Shown here one piece after another: positions 36,261 to 50,400 of a DNA stretch of 64,000 nucleotides (its first letter is position 1; each line of letters starts with the position of its first letter). The translations under genes were made by a program, and so were the position numbers. The stretch covers positions 1,426,001 through 1,490,000 of the forward strand of contig JASJOG010000058.1 of NCBI GenBank assembly GCA_030142905.1. Reading direction: 5' to 3'. Origin of the DNA: Heliopora coerulea (lineage: Eukaryota > Cnidaria > Anthozoa > Scleralcyonacea > Helioporidae). Under the pieces are notes generated by a model. It was not told the origin of the DNA and made no database searches. It saw only the letters and a list, made by a program, of their open reading frames with translations.

Positions 36261-39200
36261 CTAGTCTTTATCTTCGTGACGTTCAAGATATTCTTCCCAT
36301 TTCTTCAATCTTGATTCCTTTTCTTCTTCAGTTTCTTCGATGTCATACTTCGTAACACCGTCCCATCTTTCCGCCACCAACCTCCTTCCGGCAAACCAAC
36401 GGCCATTCATCGCCTTCAAGCCAGCAAAGAATGGGTAATGAAATTAAGAAAGGAAGAGCAAGATGATAAGAGGTAGAGGTTAACATATGTGTAAAAGTCA
36501 CAGATTTAAGAAACAAGTGGAAAGACAAGATTAACGAACTTGGTAAGAAATTTAAGGAATGAATGCAAGATTGGATTGGATGGGGAGTTAATAAACAGAT
36601 TAGTAAACGAATAGAAGAGGCCAGAAGAAGGTCATGGTAACTGGAGATTCATAAAGACGTTTAGCTGGATACACTATATGGAATGTTTGGGAAGTCAGCC
36701 GAGAAGTGAAGAAGTAAACGTGAGAACAGGATGCGAACTTGATGAAGTGGTAAGGACGTCCAGTAGACACCAGAGTGAGCTTGGATAGAAAATAATAGAA
36801 CAGACGGGGAAATAGAGTTACATAATAAAATGAACCAAGGGAAAGCAGGTATGAATGGGAATTGCATGATAGGCTTGAGTCAGTGAATAAAAGCAAGAAG
36901 GTGAAAGAAAAGAAATGATTGGAAGATTGATAAAATAAAAATAACAAAAGAAACGACAGAGAGAGCGAGATGGCGGGACTGATGAAGAAGGAAACAGAAA
37001 GCAAGCAAACTATCAGTATAACCACTTACTTGCAAACATGCCTCGGAAGCTTCAGCCTCGCCAAATCCAACGGATACAACACCATCAGGGTGTCTCTAAA
37101 GGTGACATTTGTTTCATAGTAAATTTTATACCAATTTACACAGGTCTTTCCAAACAAAAAACAGATGCAAAAAAGGGGCAAAACTTACATCAAAAACCAT
37201 TACTTTTCTCACAATGCCATATTTTTCACACTCTTTTCTAATGTCATCTTTGAGATCTATCAGCACAGTTGGGTCTTTCTACAGGTTTAATGAAGAAGCA
37301 TTGTTTACTATTTTATATCTAAGCTGAATGCCTGTGAAGTAGTGAATTGGATCAAATGTTGAAGTAAATACAAATGTAATAATACTTGTATTGTAGTCAT
37401 ACTGTTTGTTATTGTAACGTGTGATAGTAGTGACCTACTTCAAAATCTAGGGGATCAAACATGTTTTTAATAATAACAATCCTGTCCAGTTTCGATGTCT
37501 TTTCTTCTCGATCAACCCAGTCCAGCAACCTAAAATTTTACATATACACTTTTAACATTGGTAAGAAATCATCATTTAAAAAAAAAGGCAAAACAAAAAA
37601 ACTTTCATGCTAACTCAACATGTACTTTTCTTGTCCTTTGCCTTGTTTCTTCTTTTTCTTTTTCTTCTTTTTTGGTTTTAGTGAAGCATTAAATTCCCCT
37701 TTCATTTCAAAATGTGCCTAATAAAAAGCTAATATTATTCCAGATTTCAAGTTGAAAAGTTGTCAAGATGCTTGCTGTGGAAAGCCTTCAGCTCTTGTTT
37801 CAAGTTGGTACAGATTGTGTTTCAGTAATTAGGGAGTAAAAGTCTTTACATAAACTAATTTTTTTCATAGCCATAAACATTATGATGCAATGTTACCTTC
37901 TCAACCTTAATATGACTTCCTTTAAAATCTGAGTCATCAAGTAGTTTCAAAGCTAATTCCACACTTTCAATCTAAAATTCCAAAGAAAGTACTTGTAATA
38001 CCAATCAAATTGACAGTAAGAGAAAAAGCAACATTAGAAAAGTAATGGATTAAAAAGGCTGATGAGAAAAAGTAAAAGAAATAGCCTGGGATGGAAAAGA
38101 AGAAGATTTGAAGGAAAAACAAACTGTACATTTAAATGATAATGACCTCAGAAACATATGCTTTCAAGCCTGGATATATTTTTTTTTTTGCTCTGGCTGT
38201 CAAAATGACCAGCATTAATCAGATTGTGCCTGTCACAAAACAAAATGTACCTGTCACTTAACAAGACTATAATTTGATTGATATTTGTACATTTGCTGTA
38301 TATTAACAATTGCTATTGTATACAAGCATTGGTATGAGGTGTTAAAACTTAAAAGTATGAATGATACATGCACTGCACACAATTTTATTTAAAAGTATTA
38401 TACATGTAGATTTATACATGTAGTATACGACTATAAAAAGATCATAATCATCAACAATTAATCTATTCTTGAACCATCACATGTCTCTTTGATCAATTTA
38501 AATCCTCAAAGTCACAGTAAATCCCCAGGAAGGAAACCTGCAAAACTAGAATCACTATCATCCGAATCAGACAAATGTTTCTCATGTAAGTCATTGTCAG
38601 TGGTCAAGTCTTGATCAATATGGCTATCATTGCTAACACTATTTATGTCAGCAGACATGAATAATGAAGTTATTTTCTTCGATATGTTGTATATAATTTA
38701 ACGCTAGAGTGATTACAAACAATCAATATCCAAGACAGTCGCACTTTGGCATTTTATATTCACCTGCACACAATCTTGCAAGTAACTCGCAAAACTACTC
38801 ACAGCAACTTGTGTGCATTCGCTAATTTAATACACAAACGAAGAGAGCAATTGATTGAAGACAAATATTAATAATTGGTTTTGTAATGAAACTGGAAATC
38901 AATGTTACCAAAAACCATTCCAGGCAAAGTGACAGACATAGTCAAGTTTGTGACTGTCAAAACTCTATAAATGACAAATTTGTACCAGACAATGTCCGTG
39001 ACCAGACGCTAATATCCAGGCTTGTATGCTTTGGTAGATGTTTAAACATCTAATAAAAGTAAACATAAATTTATTGTACTTCTCATATATATGTTGCACC
39101 AGGTGTAACCAACCCTTCTATTTGATGGACATGCTTGTAATTTGGTAAAGAAATCTAAAATGTATTCTGGGTAACTCCATACCCAAATAAATGAGTATCA

Positions 39201-41122
39201 TAACCACTAAATTAGCCCCAGTTAAATTTACAAATAAAAAATCAATAATGAACTTACTTTGAGATAGCAGCATCTCCCATCTCCTTTGAGATTACCATCC
39301 TCATCTTTATACAGTTTTACTTTAAGCTTTCCTAAATAGTAAGAACAAAAAGTCAAAATATCAAACATGCATCTTGCTGCTGGACACATACATACTAGCA
39401 ATATATTGTCAAGTGTCACTTATAATGTAAGGAACTCTTGCTCATGTGCATTCAATTGTCCCAGTTTATGCTTTTTGGAGTTTGTTGAAAACTTTATTTC
39501 TTTCTCATGCTTTCTTCTCTTTTTTTTCCAAAATTACCAGCATGTTAGATTTTAACTAACTTGTATCAGGATCCTCCATAATAATTCCACATTTACTCAT
39601 CAGTTCAATAAACTCTTCTTCAGTAGTATCTATAGGCAAACCTGTTATAAAAATTCACTTGATAAGAAAACATAATTATTACCACTGGTTCATGCTATAA
39701 TGAGTATTTTGCACATTATAAACCAAGGATTAAATATGTGACTAAAATACTAGAAATCTGTAATATAAACATGTAATAGATTGATAAATCATATTATCAC
39801 TAATATTATCACTACTGACCATGATTATCAGTAGGTTTATATAATATCTATATAATAATTACCACTGACATAAACATTCGTATTTTTACTTTCATCCATT
39901 TCAAACCATGCTGTAATAAAAACATAAGAGAAATGAAATATTTCAATGTACTCATGCCACAAAAAATTTAAATGTTTACATAATTTTACCTGGAGGTTCC
40001 TTGGCTTTTCTTTTCTGTCCTGTCCTTTCTTCTGCTTTTGGGTTGACCTGATAGAATTAAAAATTAGGGAGGTCAGAGAATTATTTATATTACATGCTTG
40101 ATACAAAATAATTTGTATAACAGGACATATTAATATAAGTGTCAGTGTTGGGATGTGTTGATTGAGCTTGGTAGAACTTTAGCCTTGTTAAGAAAATCAA
40201 TATACAGGGATAATTTTTAATCAATAACAATGATAATAATCAAATATATTTAAAAGAGGGTAACATATAACAGTTACAAAAGTGATGATCCATCAGCCAT
40301 TGATTAGTCTATTTAAAAATGGCATGTATATTAAACTCCATGTTTTTCCATAAGATATAATGCAATATGGTACTTTTATATTATATTAAGATATTAAATT
40401 ATGAAATTGAAGTGATTACAACCATACAATCATGATGGTACCAAGAATGATAATCAATGATGAACATAGTTACATATAATACAAGGATCATGAAAATTAT
40501 ACTTAATAAAATAAATCATAATCATTACTATTATAATCAATAATCTTGATAATATTTATGATATCTAAATTTGATCAGAATGATAATGAATGCAGTGATA
40601 AATTTTAACGAATATAATTGATGGTTGACATATTCAGATTTTGGACACCTTAACATCATCATCCACCATAGACTGTGCACTGGTAATCTCTGCTGCAGTT
40701 TTAACATCGTCCTTCCCTCCATTGTTAGTGGCGGGCTCCGTAGATCCAAAACCGTAGTTCATTTGATACATTGCAATGAAATCTTCGTCAATCTAAAGAA
40801 AATTGTCATGTACTTAATTCGAGAGTAGTTATTTTTACAAGTTGAAACTTGGTTTACTTAGCCTTATAGACACATGAAGACTCCCTTCATTCATTTAACA
40901 TCAAAACAATAAACAAAACCAGTACTTATTTCACCTCACCTTAGGAAACCATGCTCTTTTTTCCTCATCCCACTCATATTCAGTGCCATCAGTAGGGTCC
41001 TTGTAAACTTTCTTTGAATTATTTTTATCCTCGTTTTCTTCTTGATCGATCACTGCTGCAGCCGATTTTACCTTTAACTCTTCAATTAGGTTTTTTGTAT
41101 CCGTACCTAGCGTTTCCTCCAT
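36261..41122 (-). CDS. HTATSF1: HTATSF1 (Tat-SF1/Cus2), U2 snRNP splicing factor with two RRMs
   Basis: Twelve exons join in phase to 384 residues: 41122-40940, 40792-40649, 40047-39990, 39910-39863, 39641-39561, 39331-39258, 37971-37897, 37717-37626, 37529-37439, 37278-37189, 37095-37030, 36413-36261. HTATSF1 binds SF3B1 and U2 snRNP and supports branch-site recognition and transcription elongation. An N-terminal element YKDPTDGTEYEWDEEKRAWF is near residues 40-60. RRM1 spans about 138-222 (TNVYVSGLPIDTTEEEF, LKVKLYKDEDGNLKGDGRCC). A Lys-rich linker follows. RRM2 is a UHM at about 262-352 (RIVIIKNMFDPLDFE, RHPDGVVSVGF, AMNGRWF with the R-X-F signature). The protein ends soon after (YLERHEDKD) without the long acidic tail of human HTATSF1, more like yeast Cus2. 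An AAATAAAA about 330 bp beyond the stop on the minus strand (near 35930) could be its poly(A) signal. Confidence 0.95.
38157..39032. mobile_element. DNA transposon with 8-bp target duplication in HTATSF1 intron 6
   Basis: An 860-bp unit (38165-39024) has 13-bp terminal inverted repeats CAAGCCTGGATAT / ATATCCAGGCTTG. Identical 8-bp direct repeats TATGCTTT flank it at 38157-38164 and 39025-39032. An 8-bp duplication points to hAT (P and Merlin elements also give 8 or so). Subterminal CTGTCAC motifs occur at both ends. Inside, on the minus strand at 38658-38512, a 48-codon frame with an acidic Asp/Ser-rich end is the only coding trace. The element is therefore non-autonomous or a deletion derivative. 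It lies wholly in an intron. Confidence 0.8.
38512..38658 (-). CDS. Small acidic ORF inside the DNA transposon
   Basis: 48 codons from an ATG, rich in Asp and Ser (MSADINSVSNDSHIDQDL, then LSDSDDSDSSFAGFLPG). Acidic N-termini of this sort occur in some transposases, but no DNA-binding or DDE/D motif is present. It may be a decayed transposase start or chance. Position wholly inside the repeat argues against a host gene. Confidence 0.3.
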   Translation of the reverse strand: MSADINSVSNDSHIDQDLTTDNDLHEKHLSDSDDSDSSFAGFLPGDLL

Positions 41123-41424
41123 TTCCCTTTGAAAAATAAAACAAAACGCTTGCAATACGTCAACCAAACAACAACTTCCACTATGGAATAATGAACACAT
41201 ACAAGAACACCCCCCTAAATCTCGAGAGAACCTCGCGGTAGCCTCACGCCTGTTCGGAGTAAATCTGTGTTCACGCCGCTCGTTGCTGGGAAACAAACTT
41301 CGAAGATGGTTTAGCGAAGGTGATTGAACTAAACCATTAAAACAATTAAACTAATCGATTGCTGTACGCAAATGTCAGATAATTGATTATGGATTACCTC
41401 GAATGCTGAGAAGAGATTTTGAAT
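41123..41424. promoter_or_regulatory. Divergent promoter between HTATSF1 and CFAP47
   Basis: The two start codons are 302 bp apart and point away from each other, so both 5' UTRs and promoters must share this segment. It is less AT-rich than its surroundings (for example CTCGAGAGAACCTCGCGGTA) and lacks a TATA box, as is usual for housekeeping bidirectional promoters. It contains an X-box-like motif at 41282-41294. Confidence 0.7.
41282..41294 (+). promoter_or_regulatory. RFX X-box-like motif
   Basis: GTTGCTGGGAAAC fits the two RFX half-sites RTHNYY and RRNRAC with a one-base spacer. It lies about 130 bp upstream of the CFAP47 ATG. RFX factors drive axonemal and ciliary genes, so the placement is biologically sensible. 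One motif match is modest evidence. Confidence 0.55.
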
Positions 41425-44400
41425 ATGGAAGGAACTGTGGCTGGAGTGCGAATTTTGCCAGCTGTTGTTCAGTTCCATGATGCAGAAGCTGGTGTTGTTC
41501 ACCAAATGAATCTCAAAGTTCAAAATTTGAGCAAATTTTCAAAATCAATGAGGTTCCATGCACCAGACTCCCAGGTAAACCTAATATAAGATGTTAATTC
41601 AGTAACAACTCAAAAATAAGTCAGACAAATTGTATTTTTATGATCATGAGTATTTTTCTTGGTCCATCAATGTAATGGTGATCAGTCATACAGGATCCCA
41701 AAGCTAAGAATATTCATATAATGTCATGAACATTAAATAGTTTGATATATTATGTTGTTACAAAAATGGCATAATCACTACCCATATATCCTCTTGTGCA
41801 TTTTGGTGCTAAGTTCACATGTTTGGTCTGATTCTCATCAGTATTATTTGATGTACAGTACATGTATGGTGGTATTTCTTGTTATAAACTGAAAAGCTGC
41901 CATTATAGTGTCCAACTGTTTAATGAAAAGACCTATAGTTTGTCTCCACTTTGTTAGCAAATTGTATGGCCAAAGGTGATGTGTCAGGAAATATCTCTGT
42001 GTTTTATTTTAGCAAATCTGTTTTATAAATGAACATCAATTTTTGCTGTGAACAAGAACTTTTCTCTTTCTTTAGTTTTTCTCAGTTAAAGTGAGAAATC
42101 CTGACAAACCAATTGCCCCAGGCCTGGATGTGATGGCACTTGTGGAATATTACACAGAACAAAATGAGGATCAGGAAGACAAAGTAATATTATTGGTTGA
42201 TAATGATATCATTGAGATTCCATTAATAGCGTAAGTTGCGAAGTCAGTCCAGATTACTAATACTCTGTGTTGAAATTAAGTTGTAAAAACCTAGTCACAG
42301 TAGCATGACCTCTAGTTCATTATATATTTTATATTTTCTTAATGATCTACAGTAGTCTTTTATATCTTGAAACATTGTTATATATAAGCTGAAAGTCATA
42401 TTAATACCTGAAGTGTGGTTAATCTGTTGAGAGAGACAGTCTGCATGTCTTTGAAAACTCATATTGTAAACTCTTAACTCCAAATGGCCAAATTTCTACA
42501 CAATATTATTTATAGCATGATTCTGAGGCAGGATTTTGGTTATATTACAGCTATAGCCCTTCACCACAATTGGAAATTTGTGGTCCTGTTGACTTTGGCT
42601 CTGTGGTGGCTGATGGAAAGGTCCTTCTGGGTTATTTTACCATTGACAATTATGGCAGTAAATCTGGAGAATTTAAAATCAAATATAATGGAAAACAGCC
42701 TATTACTATAACACCAACTTCTGGAAAAGTTGAACCAGCAACATCTCATAAAATTAAGGTTAATTATTAGTAAATTAATAATTATACATAATGTATTTTC
42801 AGAGTACATAATTTCAGATTGTTAATGAGTTTTAATAACTTCATTTTTGAATTTTTTACAATTTGATATAAGAATAATTTGACTTTTGGATAATTTCAAA
42901 TTGATGTTTTTTATAATTCATTGTTTTTAGGTTGAATTCATCAGCAGAACTTGTGGGAAGCTGAAAGAAGTTGTTAAGTATGTTAAGGTTGATTACATTT
43001 TCTTATTTAAAATATGAGTTTAATTATAATTTCTAACTTGCTTATACAGTAACATTGTAACATTGAATTATTAGTATTATTATTGTTATAAACTATTATT
43101 TTTGATTGTTTTTGATGATATTTATAGTGCTATCCATGATTAAATCACTGGATACAGTTTGTTTTAATCATTTAAGATATATATATAATTTACCTGCCAA
43201 ATATTATTGTTATTTAGCATAAAACTTGAAGGCCAAGAAAACACCTTTGTTGAGATTCTTGGAAATATCATTGAAAGAAATTTACAGCTGTTGGATATGG
43301 AGAGCAAGGCAGAGGTTAAATTTTTAAAGTTTGGTCCGACATTTTATGGTACAGATCAAATACAGTCATTCATGCTTTACAACAGTGGACCTGACATGAT
43401 CAGTTATGTTGTTGTTCTTGAAGAAGGAGGGGAAGGGCAGGAGGTGGTAAGTTCTAGGAAAGAAAAAATTTAAAATCTTTAATTATTATGGTGTTAAAAG
43501 CAGTATCAAACAGGATTACTCAGAATGGGAAGTACCCACATCAAGGGAAAAAGAGGTATGTAAAGGCCCGCAGTCCTTCTTTGCTTCAGTGCCCATGATA
43601 ACTCCTGGTAATCATGTCCTTTAATGGTTATTTCTTGATAAGAAATTACCCAAAATTTGCTTGACGTGTGCTCTCAGTCTTCTTTCACTAAAAAACAGAC
43701 TCATGTACATAGGACACTCCTTTGCCAATTGAACTTCTGTTTTCTCTTAAGTAATCTAAATGTCCTTTTACTGGAATAAAATTCAGGATTTCATAACCAG
43801 AGACAACATGCCTCTGAGACTTTATTTCTGTCACTTCTTACCATAAGTCTCATGATAATGTAAAGTTTCAACTTTCAGACTCCTATTTAAGGAGAAAATT
43901 CCTTGAGGCAGGAGTAATAACCTAAAATCAGTTTACTCTCAAAGGTATTGAAGTATAACATCTCAGTAATGTACTCATCTGCTTTTTCCTGAACAAATTA
44001 AATTTCCTGTAGGTGATGGTTCAGTCCATCAGTGAAGAAGGTGATGGTTAAACGTTACCTTTATCCCTTTTCCTTGGAGGGTTTGGTTTCCTAGAATGTT
44101 TACTGGCCACAGTTGCCTAAACAAATGTACATAGAAAAGAGATCTATGGTAAACTCAAAAATTTTGAAGCTGATATGATATATGTTGAATTACTAATCCA
44201 TTGCCAACTCTAACTTTTTACCTAAAGGGCATAGATTTGACAAAGGATGCTTCTGCATTAATGGCATCCAAGGCAAGATCTTTTTCAGAAGATGGGGATG
44301 ATGAAGAAGACTTGTTCTCTTTAATCACTGTGTTCCCTAATCAAGGTCATCTGGGCCCTGGAGAAATGGGTGTAATCCACTTTAAGTTCAGTCCAAGATT

Positions 44401-47400
44401 TCAAAGATCGAACTTAGGATGGAAAAGCACTGAGGACATCGCACCCAGGAAGGATTATGCTTTGTTCATGCACATTGACGCTGTTGGAACAATTAATAAA
44501 AATGAAGAAGGAACATTAAAACAAGGTATTAACGTGGTTTTAAGTTATACTTCATAAGGACAATTCTAAAAAATATGCTGCGAAGATACATTTAACCAGA
44601 TACCAAACGTTTAAGCTCTTTTCGTGTTGAATATGGGTTCAAATCCCGCAAAATTTTCAGCCTTGCCTTTTCGATATATTTCTACCTACTACTCCTGTTC
44701 AATCACTTCCTTCTGTTTGCCTGGTTGTTTAACCGTCCACTTTTGGGTCAATTAGTATGTACGCCGTGCAGACGATCACATGATTTTTGAATCTGTCAAT
44801 CGGTTGGTTAGTTGGTCTTTCTGTTGGTTGGTTGATCGGTTCGGTGTGGCTGGATGGTAGGTAGGGCGGCTTCGCTGGTCAGTTTGATGATTGACCAACA
44901 TCCGGTAGATACTTCCGTTGACCGATTGGTGGTTGGTCTGTCTGTCTTTCTGTCTGTAGTCAATAGGTCGGTCGTTGTGTTTGTTAGTCTGGTTTGTTCG
45001 TCGTCTGGTTCCTATGATGTTCAGTTAATCGGAGAACTGGTTGGTCAGCCTGTCTGTTGGCCGATCGATTGGCTGTCTTATGAGTTGTTCCATTAGTTGG
45101 TTAATCTGCGGTGAGTTTTTTGTCCGTCGGTTGGTCAGCAGGTTGGTTACCTGGTTGATTGCCTAGCTTTACAGCCGTTAATTTGTTTGTTAAATTGTTT
45201 GACTGTCTACATTAGTGCATTGTTCATGTTTTTTTTGTTCAGGCGTTCATATCTTGTTAACTTGTATTTTTTGTTTTTGTTTTGTTTTTTTTTTTGTTTT
45301 GTTTTTCTGTTTCTTTTTCTTTTTTTGTAATTTGATTAAATTCCATTTCCAGGATGTGAACTAGAAATTGCAATCACGGGAACTGCGGTTCCTATCGACG
45401 TTTCAATTTCTCCTGGTGAAAAGTTACTTTTTGGTGAATGTGTCGTTGGACAACGCGTACAATCACTGTGCTCGATCACCAACAACTCATCGTCCTTACC
45501 AATCACTTTTGACCTCAGTCCGGTTGCTCATTTTCGTCCGAACCCTCTCAAAGGTTTAATAAAACCCTCTCAATCAACCGAAGTAACGATCACCTTCAAA
45601 CCGAATCAGATGGGAAATTTTAACCAAAAATTGACGGTAAACGTATTAGGTGCAAAACTGGACCCTACCAGAACACTCCATAATTCCAGTTCTATAACAC
45701 CTGTCAACTATAAACAAGTGGTAATCCACGCTTTCTACATACAACTGGAAGGAGTTTGCGCCTCTATAAAGTCAATACGTGCACGAAGTGAAGTACGTTT
45801 CAGTAACGTGCTACCGCCTTCTCATGCGATTGAGCAAGCAAGTTCTCCAAGAATCACATGTGATGACACCAACGTAACCAGACAACTGCAACCTTGCACC
45901 TCGCTTACTGCGAAACCAAATGACAGAGCGGCAAGTATACGACCAGCTGATAGAAGACTGAAAATTAGGTAAGGTTGGGTTAAATTTGGGAGGCAGTATT
46001 GCTTCTGACCTTTTTCCAACCCTTGCTGGAGTTGATTTCGGGCAATTCCTACGCTGCTAATATGAAAGTCTCAACATATTTTTCTTGTGAATGAAGTTTC
46101 ATGGGGTACATACTGACGGACAGACCAACTGATAGACAGACATGCGGACAGACAGACTGACAGACCAACCGATAGACAGACGGACATACTGACTGATAGA
46201 CAAAGAGATGGGCTGGCTGACTGACAGACAGGCAGACAGACGGACAGACGGACTGACAGACAGACAGACAGGTGGACAGGTTGACTGATGGACGGACATA
46301 CAGGTCGGCAGACTGATGATAGACAGACGGACGGACAGACAGACCGACTGACAGGAAGACTGATAGATAGACAGGTGGACAAACTGACTGACAGACAGAC
46401 AGGCGGACAGACCGACTGATAGACAGACAGACTGATAGACAGACAGGTGGGCAGATTGACGGACAGGTAGACGGACAGACTGACTGACTGATAGACGGAT
46501 AGGCGGGCAGACTGACTAATAGACGGACAAACGGACTGGCAGGCTGATGATGGACAAACAGATAGGCGGACAGACTGACTGATGCACAGACAGACTGACA
46601 TGAATATAACAGACTGACAGACCAATGGACGGGAAATAAAAAAGTGAATAAAGAAACAGATGAGTAAATTTAATAAATAATAGAGACAAGAGACACGTAA
46701 GCAAACATGTCCTAATTCTTATTAATACAAATTTTTCATATCTTTATAAGCTTACGCTCACTTACATGGTCGTATGATTGAATTCAATTCTTTTTTTTTC
46801 CTCCCAATTTTTTTTTAAAGAACGAAATTTAAAGGCGTTGAAAGGTACTCGTACATCGATCCAGATTTTGCTTTCACTGATGAAGAAGAGAGACGAAGAC
46901 AGCAACACAAAGACTTGTACCTGAACTATATTCGCGACTCACGGGCATTGAGAGAGCTGAAGACCAAGAAAAGGTGGTTAATTTTGTTTACTAATATGGG
47001 AAAATAAACTCAAATGCTCCATAAACGTAAAGTTCTCTATTAAATATACTTGTACAAATGCCCCCAGAAGTGACGCCTCTTCACAACACCTCTTATTTTA
47101 AAGAGCATTCAAAACTAAGTAGCTATACCAGTTGAAATTTACCGCTTCTTTAAATGAACTAGAGGTCTGAAGCAAATATAAAGTGAACCCAAATGCAATT
47201 GAAATTATTATTATCATATTTTGAACAAAGATATTGAGTAATGTTTAGTCCCTAGAATGATCCCCAGGAATAAAAGATTCTTTAGGGTTCCTGATTTATT
47301 GTTACTACTGCTAGAAGACAGGATGTATCAGCGATGTAAGTCGACTATTGTGGAAATGTAATGTGAGCTATTTAAACAGTGTTTTGGGTTATATGTGTGA

Positions 47401-50400
47401 CTCTGATGCGTATGTGATGGTTCAAACTTGAGAACGAATGACGAAAAACTGACCTAACTATAAAACAATTTTTGCATTGCGTTGACAGGGAGTTAGAAAG
47501 ATGGGAGGATGACAAGAACCTTGGAATGAAACCAGCGCATGGGTTAAAACCTCCCACACTATCTATGAAAGAAGCAATTATCTCTCAAAAAGGTAAATGC
47601 TACATGACGGTTAAACTGTTAAATAAACTGTTCTTTTAAACTGCTTACTAGGGTAACAAGTATTCATAAAATTATACCAGATATGCAATGAATTTGCTTA
47701 GTGGAATTTCTGTTCGTTCTTAGTGGAAAGTGAATTGACGATTCCTGGTAACAGGTTACTTAGCACAAAGGCCATAGGAACTGCGAGGAATGTGAGTACA
47801 CTAGAATAATCGAAATGTTTGTATGAACATCCCACATAATACAACTCGCATTCCATTCTTCTCCCTGGGATATGGAATTATCCCTTAACAGCTCAATTTA
47901 TGCTTACTATTCGTTCATCTATTTTTCAATACATCCTGAAGACTCTTATTACCAAATCCCATGTATCAAGACCAACAGTCGTGGTGTTGATCAGCCTTAA
48001 ATAAGGCCTATTTAAACTTGCGATTTTGTGCCTCTACTCCTTCTGCTTTTTTAGTTAATGTGTTTATTTTGTTGTGATGTTTCGACGAACTTTTTCACGC
48101 TTTTTGGTCAGCATCTCTGGCATCTTAAAAAAGTTCGTACTTGGTTAGTAACTGAAGACTTAAATCGATTTTAACTTTTATATTATTGTAGGTCGTTGAA
48201 GGACTTAACGCGATTCCTCTCACCGATATTGAGAAAATGGACTGCAGTAAGTTTCTAACACCTCAAGAAATAAGAAAAATCGAAATTGGTAAGTTCAAGT
48301 ACAGAATTAGGCTTTTTACAATTGGAGGAAAGGCGTAATGAGCGACTATAATCGTTAGGTGGAAGTTTATTGTCTATCTATTTTTTTACTTATTTAGTTA
48401 TGTATTGTCTCCACATATTCCTTGCTTTTTGTCACCATTTTTTCAATCACATTTCTGGCCAGATCGCACTCTACGACCATGCTTAAGTCATTACAAGTGA
48501 TTATAAGTTGTTTTGTTTTGGGGTTCTTTTAACTCTTGAAAACTTATCCTTCGTAGCCAGATGAAATACCTTGAAGGCCGCCCGCCATCCGTCGCTGTCC
48601 ATTTGTTGGCGGAACTCTGTAACTTATTTGTACGATCTGTAATTTATTTATCACTTGTTTTCTTTTATAGGTTCGGCTTTAATAGATTTTGGAGAAGTTT
48701 GTCAACAGTCGGTTAAAACGAAATATCTTACCGTGGGTAACAACTTGGATCAGTACATTCACATTGTTGTAAAGGTTGGTATGGCGTTATAGTGGCAGAA
48801 AATGATTTAAGGGCACTAAATATCACCCTAAATATATCATCGTATGATAAATGTGCTATTTAATAATCACTTTCAATGTAGCAGACACACCAACTCAGCA
48901 CATTGCTCAGAAATGAATTTTTAAAACCAAAGGAAGTGAACGCATCCATAACTTCACTTTTTTCCGTGATGAATTTGCGAACGGAACTGTGAAAATAAAA
49001 CTATGTAGACGAAGCAAATTGAATTGAAAAACTTTGAATATTCATACATGCGTTGCCTGATTTTTACTCAATTTTAAATGTTTGTTTAGATCGACTGCCG
49101 TGAGCTTCGCCAGTCTTCACCATTATCACAAGTAGTTCCTCCTCATTCCGTCACCAGAATAAATCTCCTGTTTGAGTCAAACTCAAAGGGAACATTTGAG
49201 AGGTATGGTTGTTTAGAAATGTAGTAAAAGGGATTGAATAGTGAATATTGGTCATGTATGGAATTGAATTGAAATGAAGTGAAACTGTGTGGATTGAAGT
49301 GAAGTAAAGTCCAGTGCAATAAAATAAAGTGAGGTGACTTAAAGTGAAGCGAAGGGAAGTGAAGTGCAGTAAGGCGAAGAGAACTTGACTTAAAATCTTG
49401 AAATGATGTGAAGTCAAGATAAAAGAAATGAAATGGAATAGAGTGCAGTCAAAAAAAGTGGAGTGAAGTGAAGTTGAATAAAACGAGATGAAGTCAAGAT
49501 AAGTGAAACTAAGTGAAGTGAATGGAAAGAGAAACATTTATGTGTCGCATTATTATTTTATTTCATTACGTTTGCAGGAGTGTTGATTACACCATAAACG
49601 ACCGACACCAGTTTCACCTGGTAGTGACAGCTCAAGTTGTACCCGTTGCTTTAGAATTGTCGTCAGATAAAATAACGCTAAAACCAGCTGCAAATATGGC
49701 AGCTGAGTCAGGTAAGAACGAAAAGACTATTCGACATAATTTATACGGTAATTTCTTTGTCAGAGCCTTGCTGTCCCTTGAAGGGACAAGTGACCTTTAC
49801 TTGTTTATTTCAGGCTTTCGAGGCGTCATTGCAATCAAAAATAAGCGAAACCATGCAGCAGATTTTACGTGGAAGGCATTGAACTGTAAAGATGGCACTT
49901 CCTTCTCAATTCGGCCGGCCAAAGGTAAAAGTAACACTACTTGGTTGGACCACAAAACCAACCAACCAACAAACTAACAAACAAACAAACAATTCATTAA
50001 TATGTTGTATTATGTCTAAACGACTGCAATGGTAAAGAAAATTCGTACGGTTTTGAAGGTCTGAGACGTGTTTTGTGCTGATGTGGTCTCACATTCTGAT
50101 CTACTTTTAACTTTCAATGTATACCAAACATCTCTTTTATTGACCAGGCGGCACTCTAATAATTTCGGGTCTGCTTATTTCAGGGACGGTGGATGCATTC
50201 TCATCTCTAAATTGTGAAGTGGTATTTCACCCATCCTTCGGTTCTCCTCGGGTAACCCAGTTTGCTTTGCACGTTGATGGTGGAAACAAACAAAAGCTCC
50301 TATGTGAAGCTCAGGTACGAGAATCCGGCGTAAAATTTTACGACTACTTAAAAATACTGTACTACTCGATTGAAGTAAACAGAAACTTGACCCCTTTCAA

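Noticed and set aside
36600..37025. 141-codon minus-strand ORF rich in Phe, Leu and Ser
   Set aside because: Lies in an HTATSF1 intron, in a purine-rich region whose complement gives spurious Phe/Ser/Leu codons.
46071..46704. Long minus-strand ORF of Cys/Leu/Ser/Val repeats
   Set aside because: It is a translation of the (GACA)n minisatellite; composition is purely repeat-driven and it lies in a CFAP47 intron.
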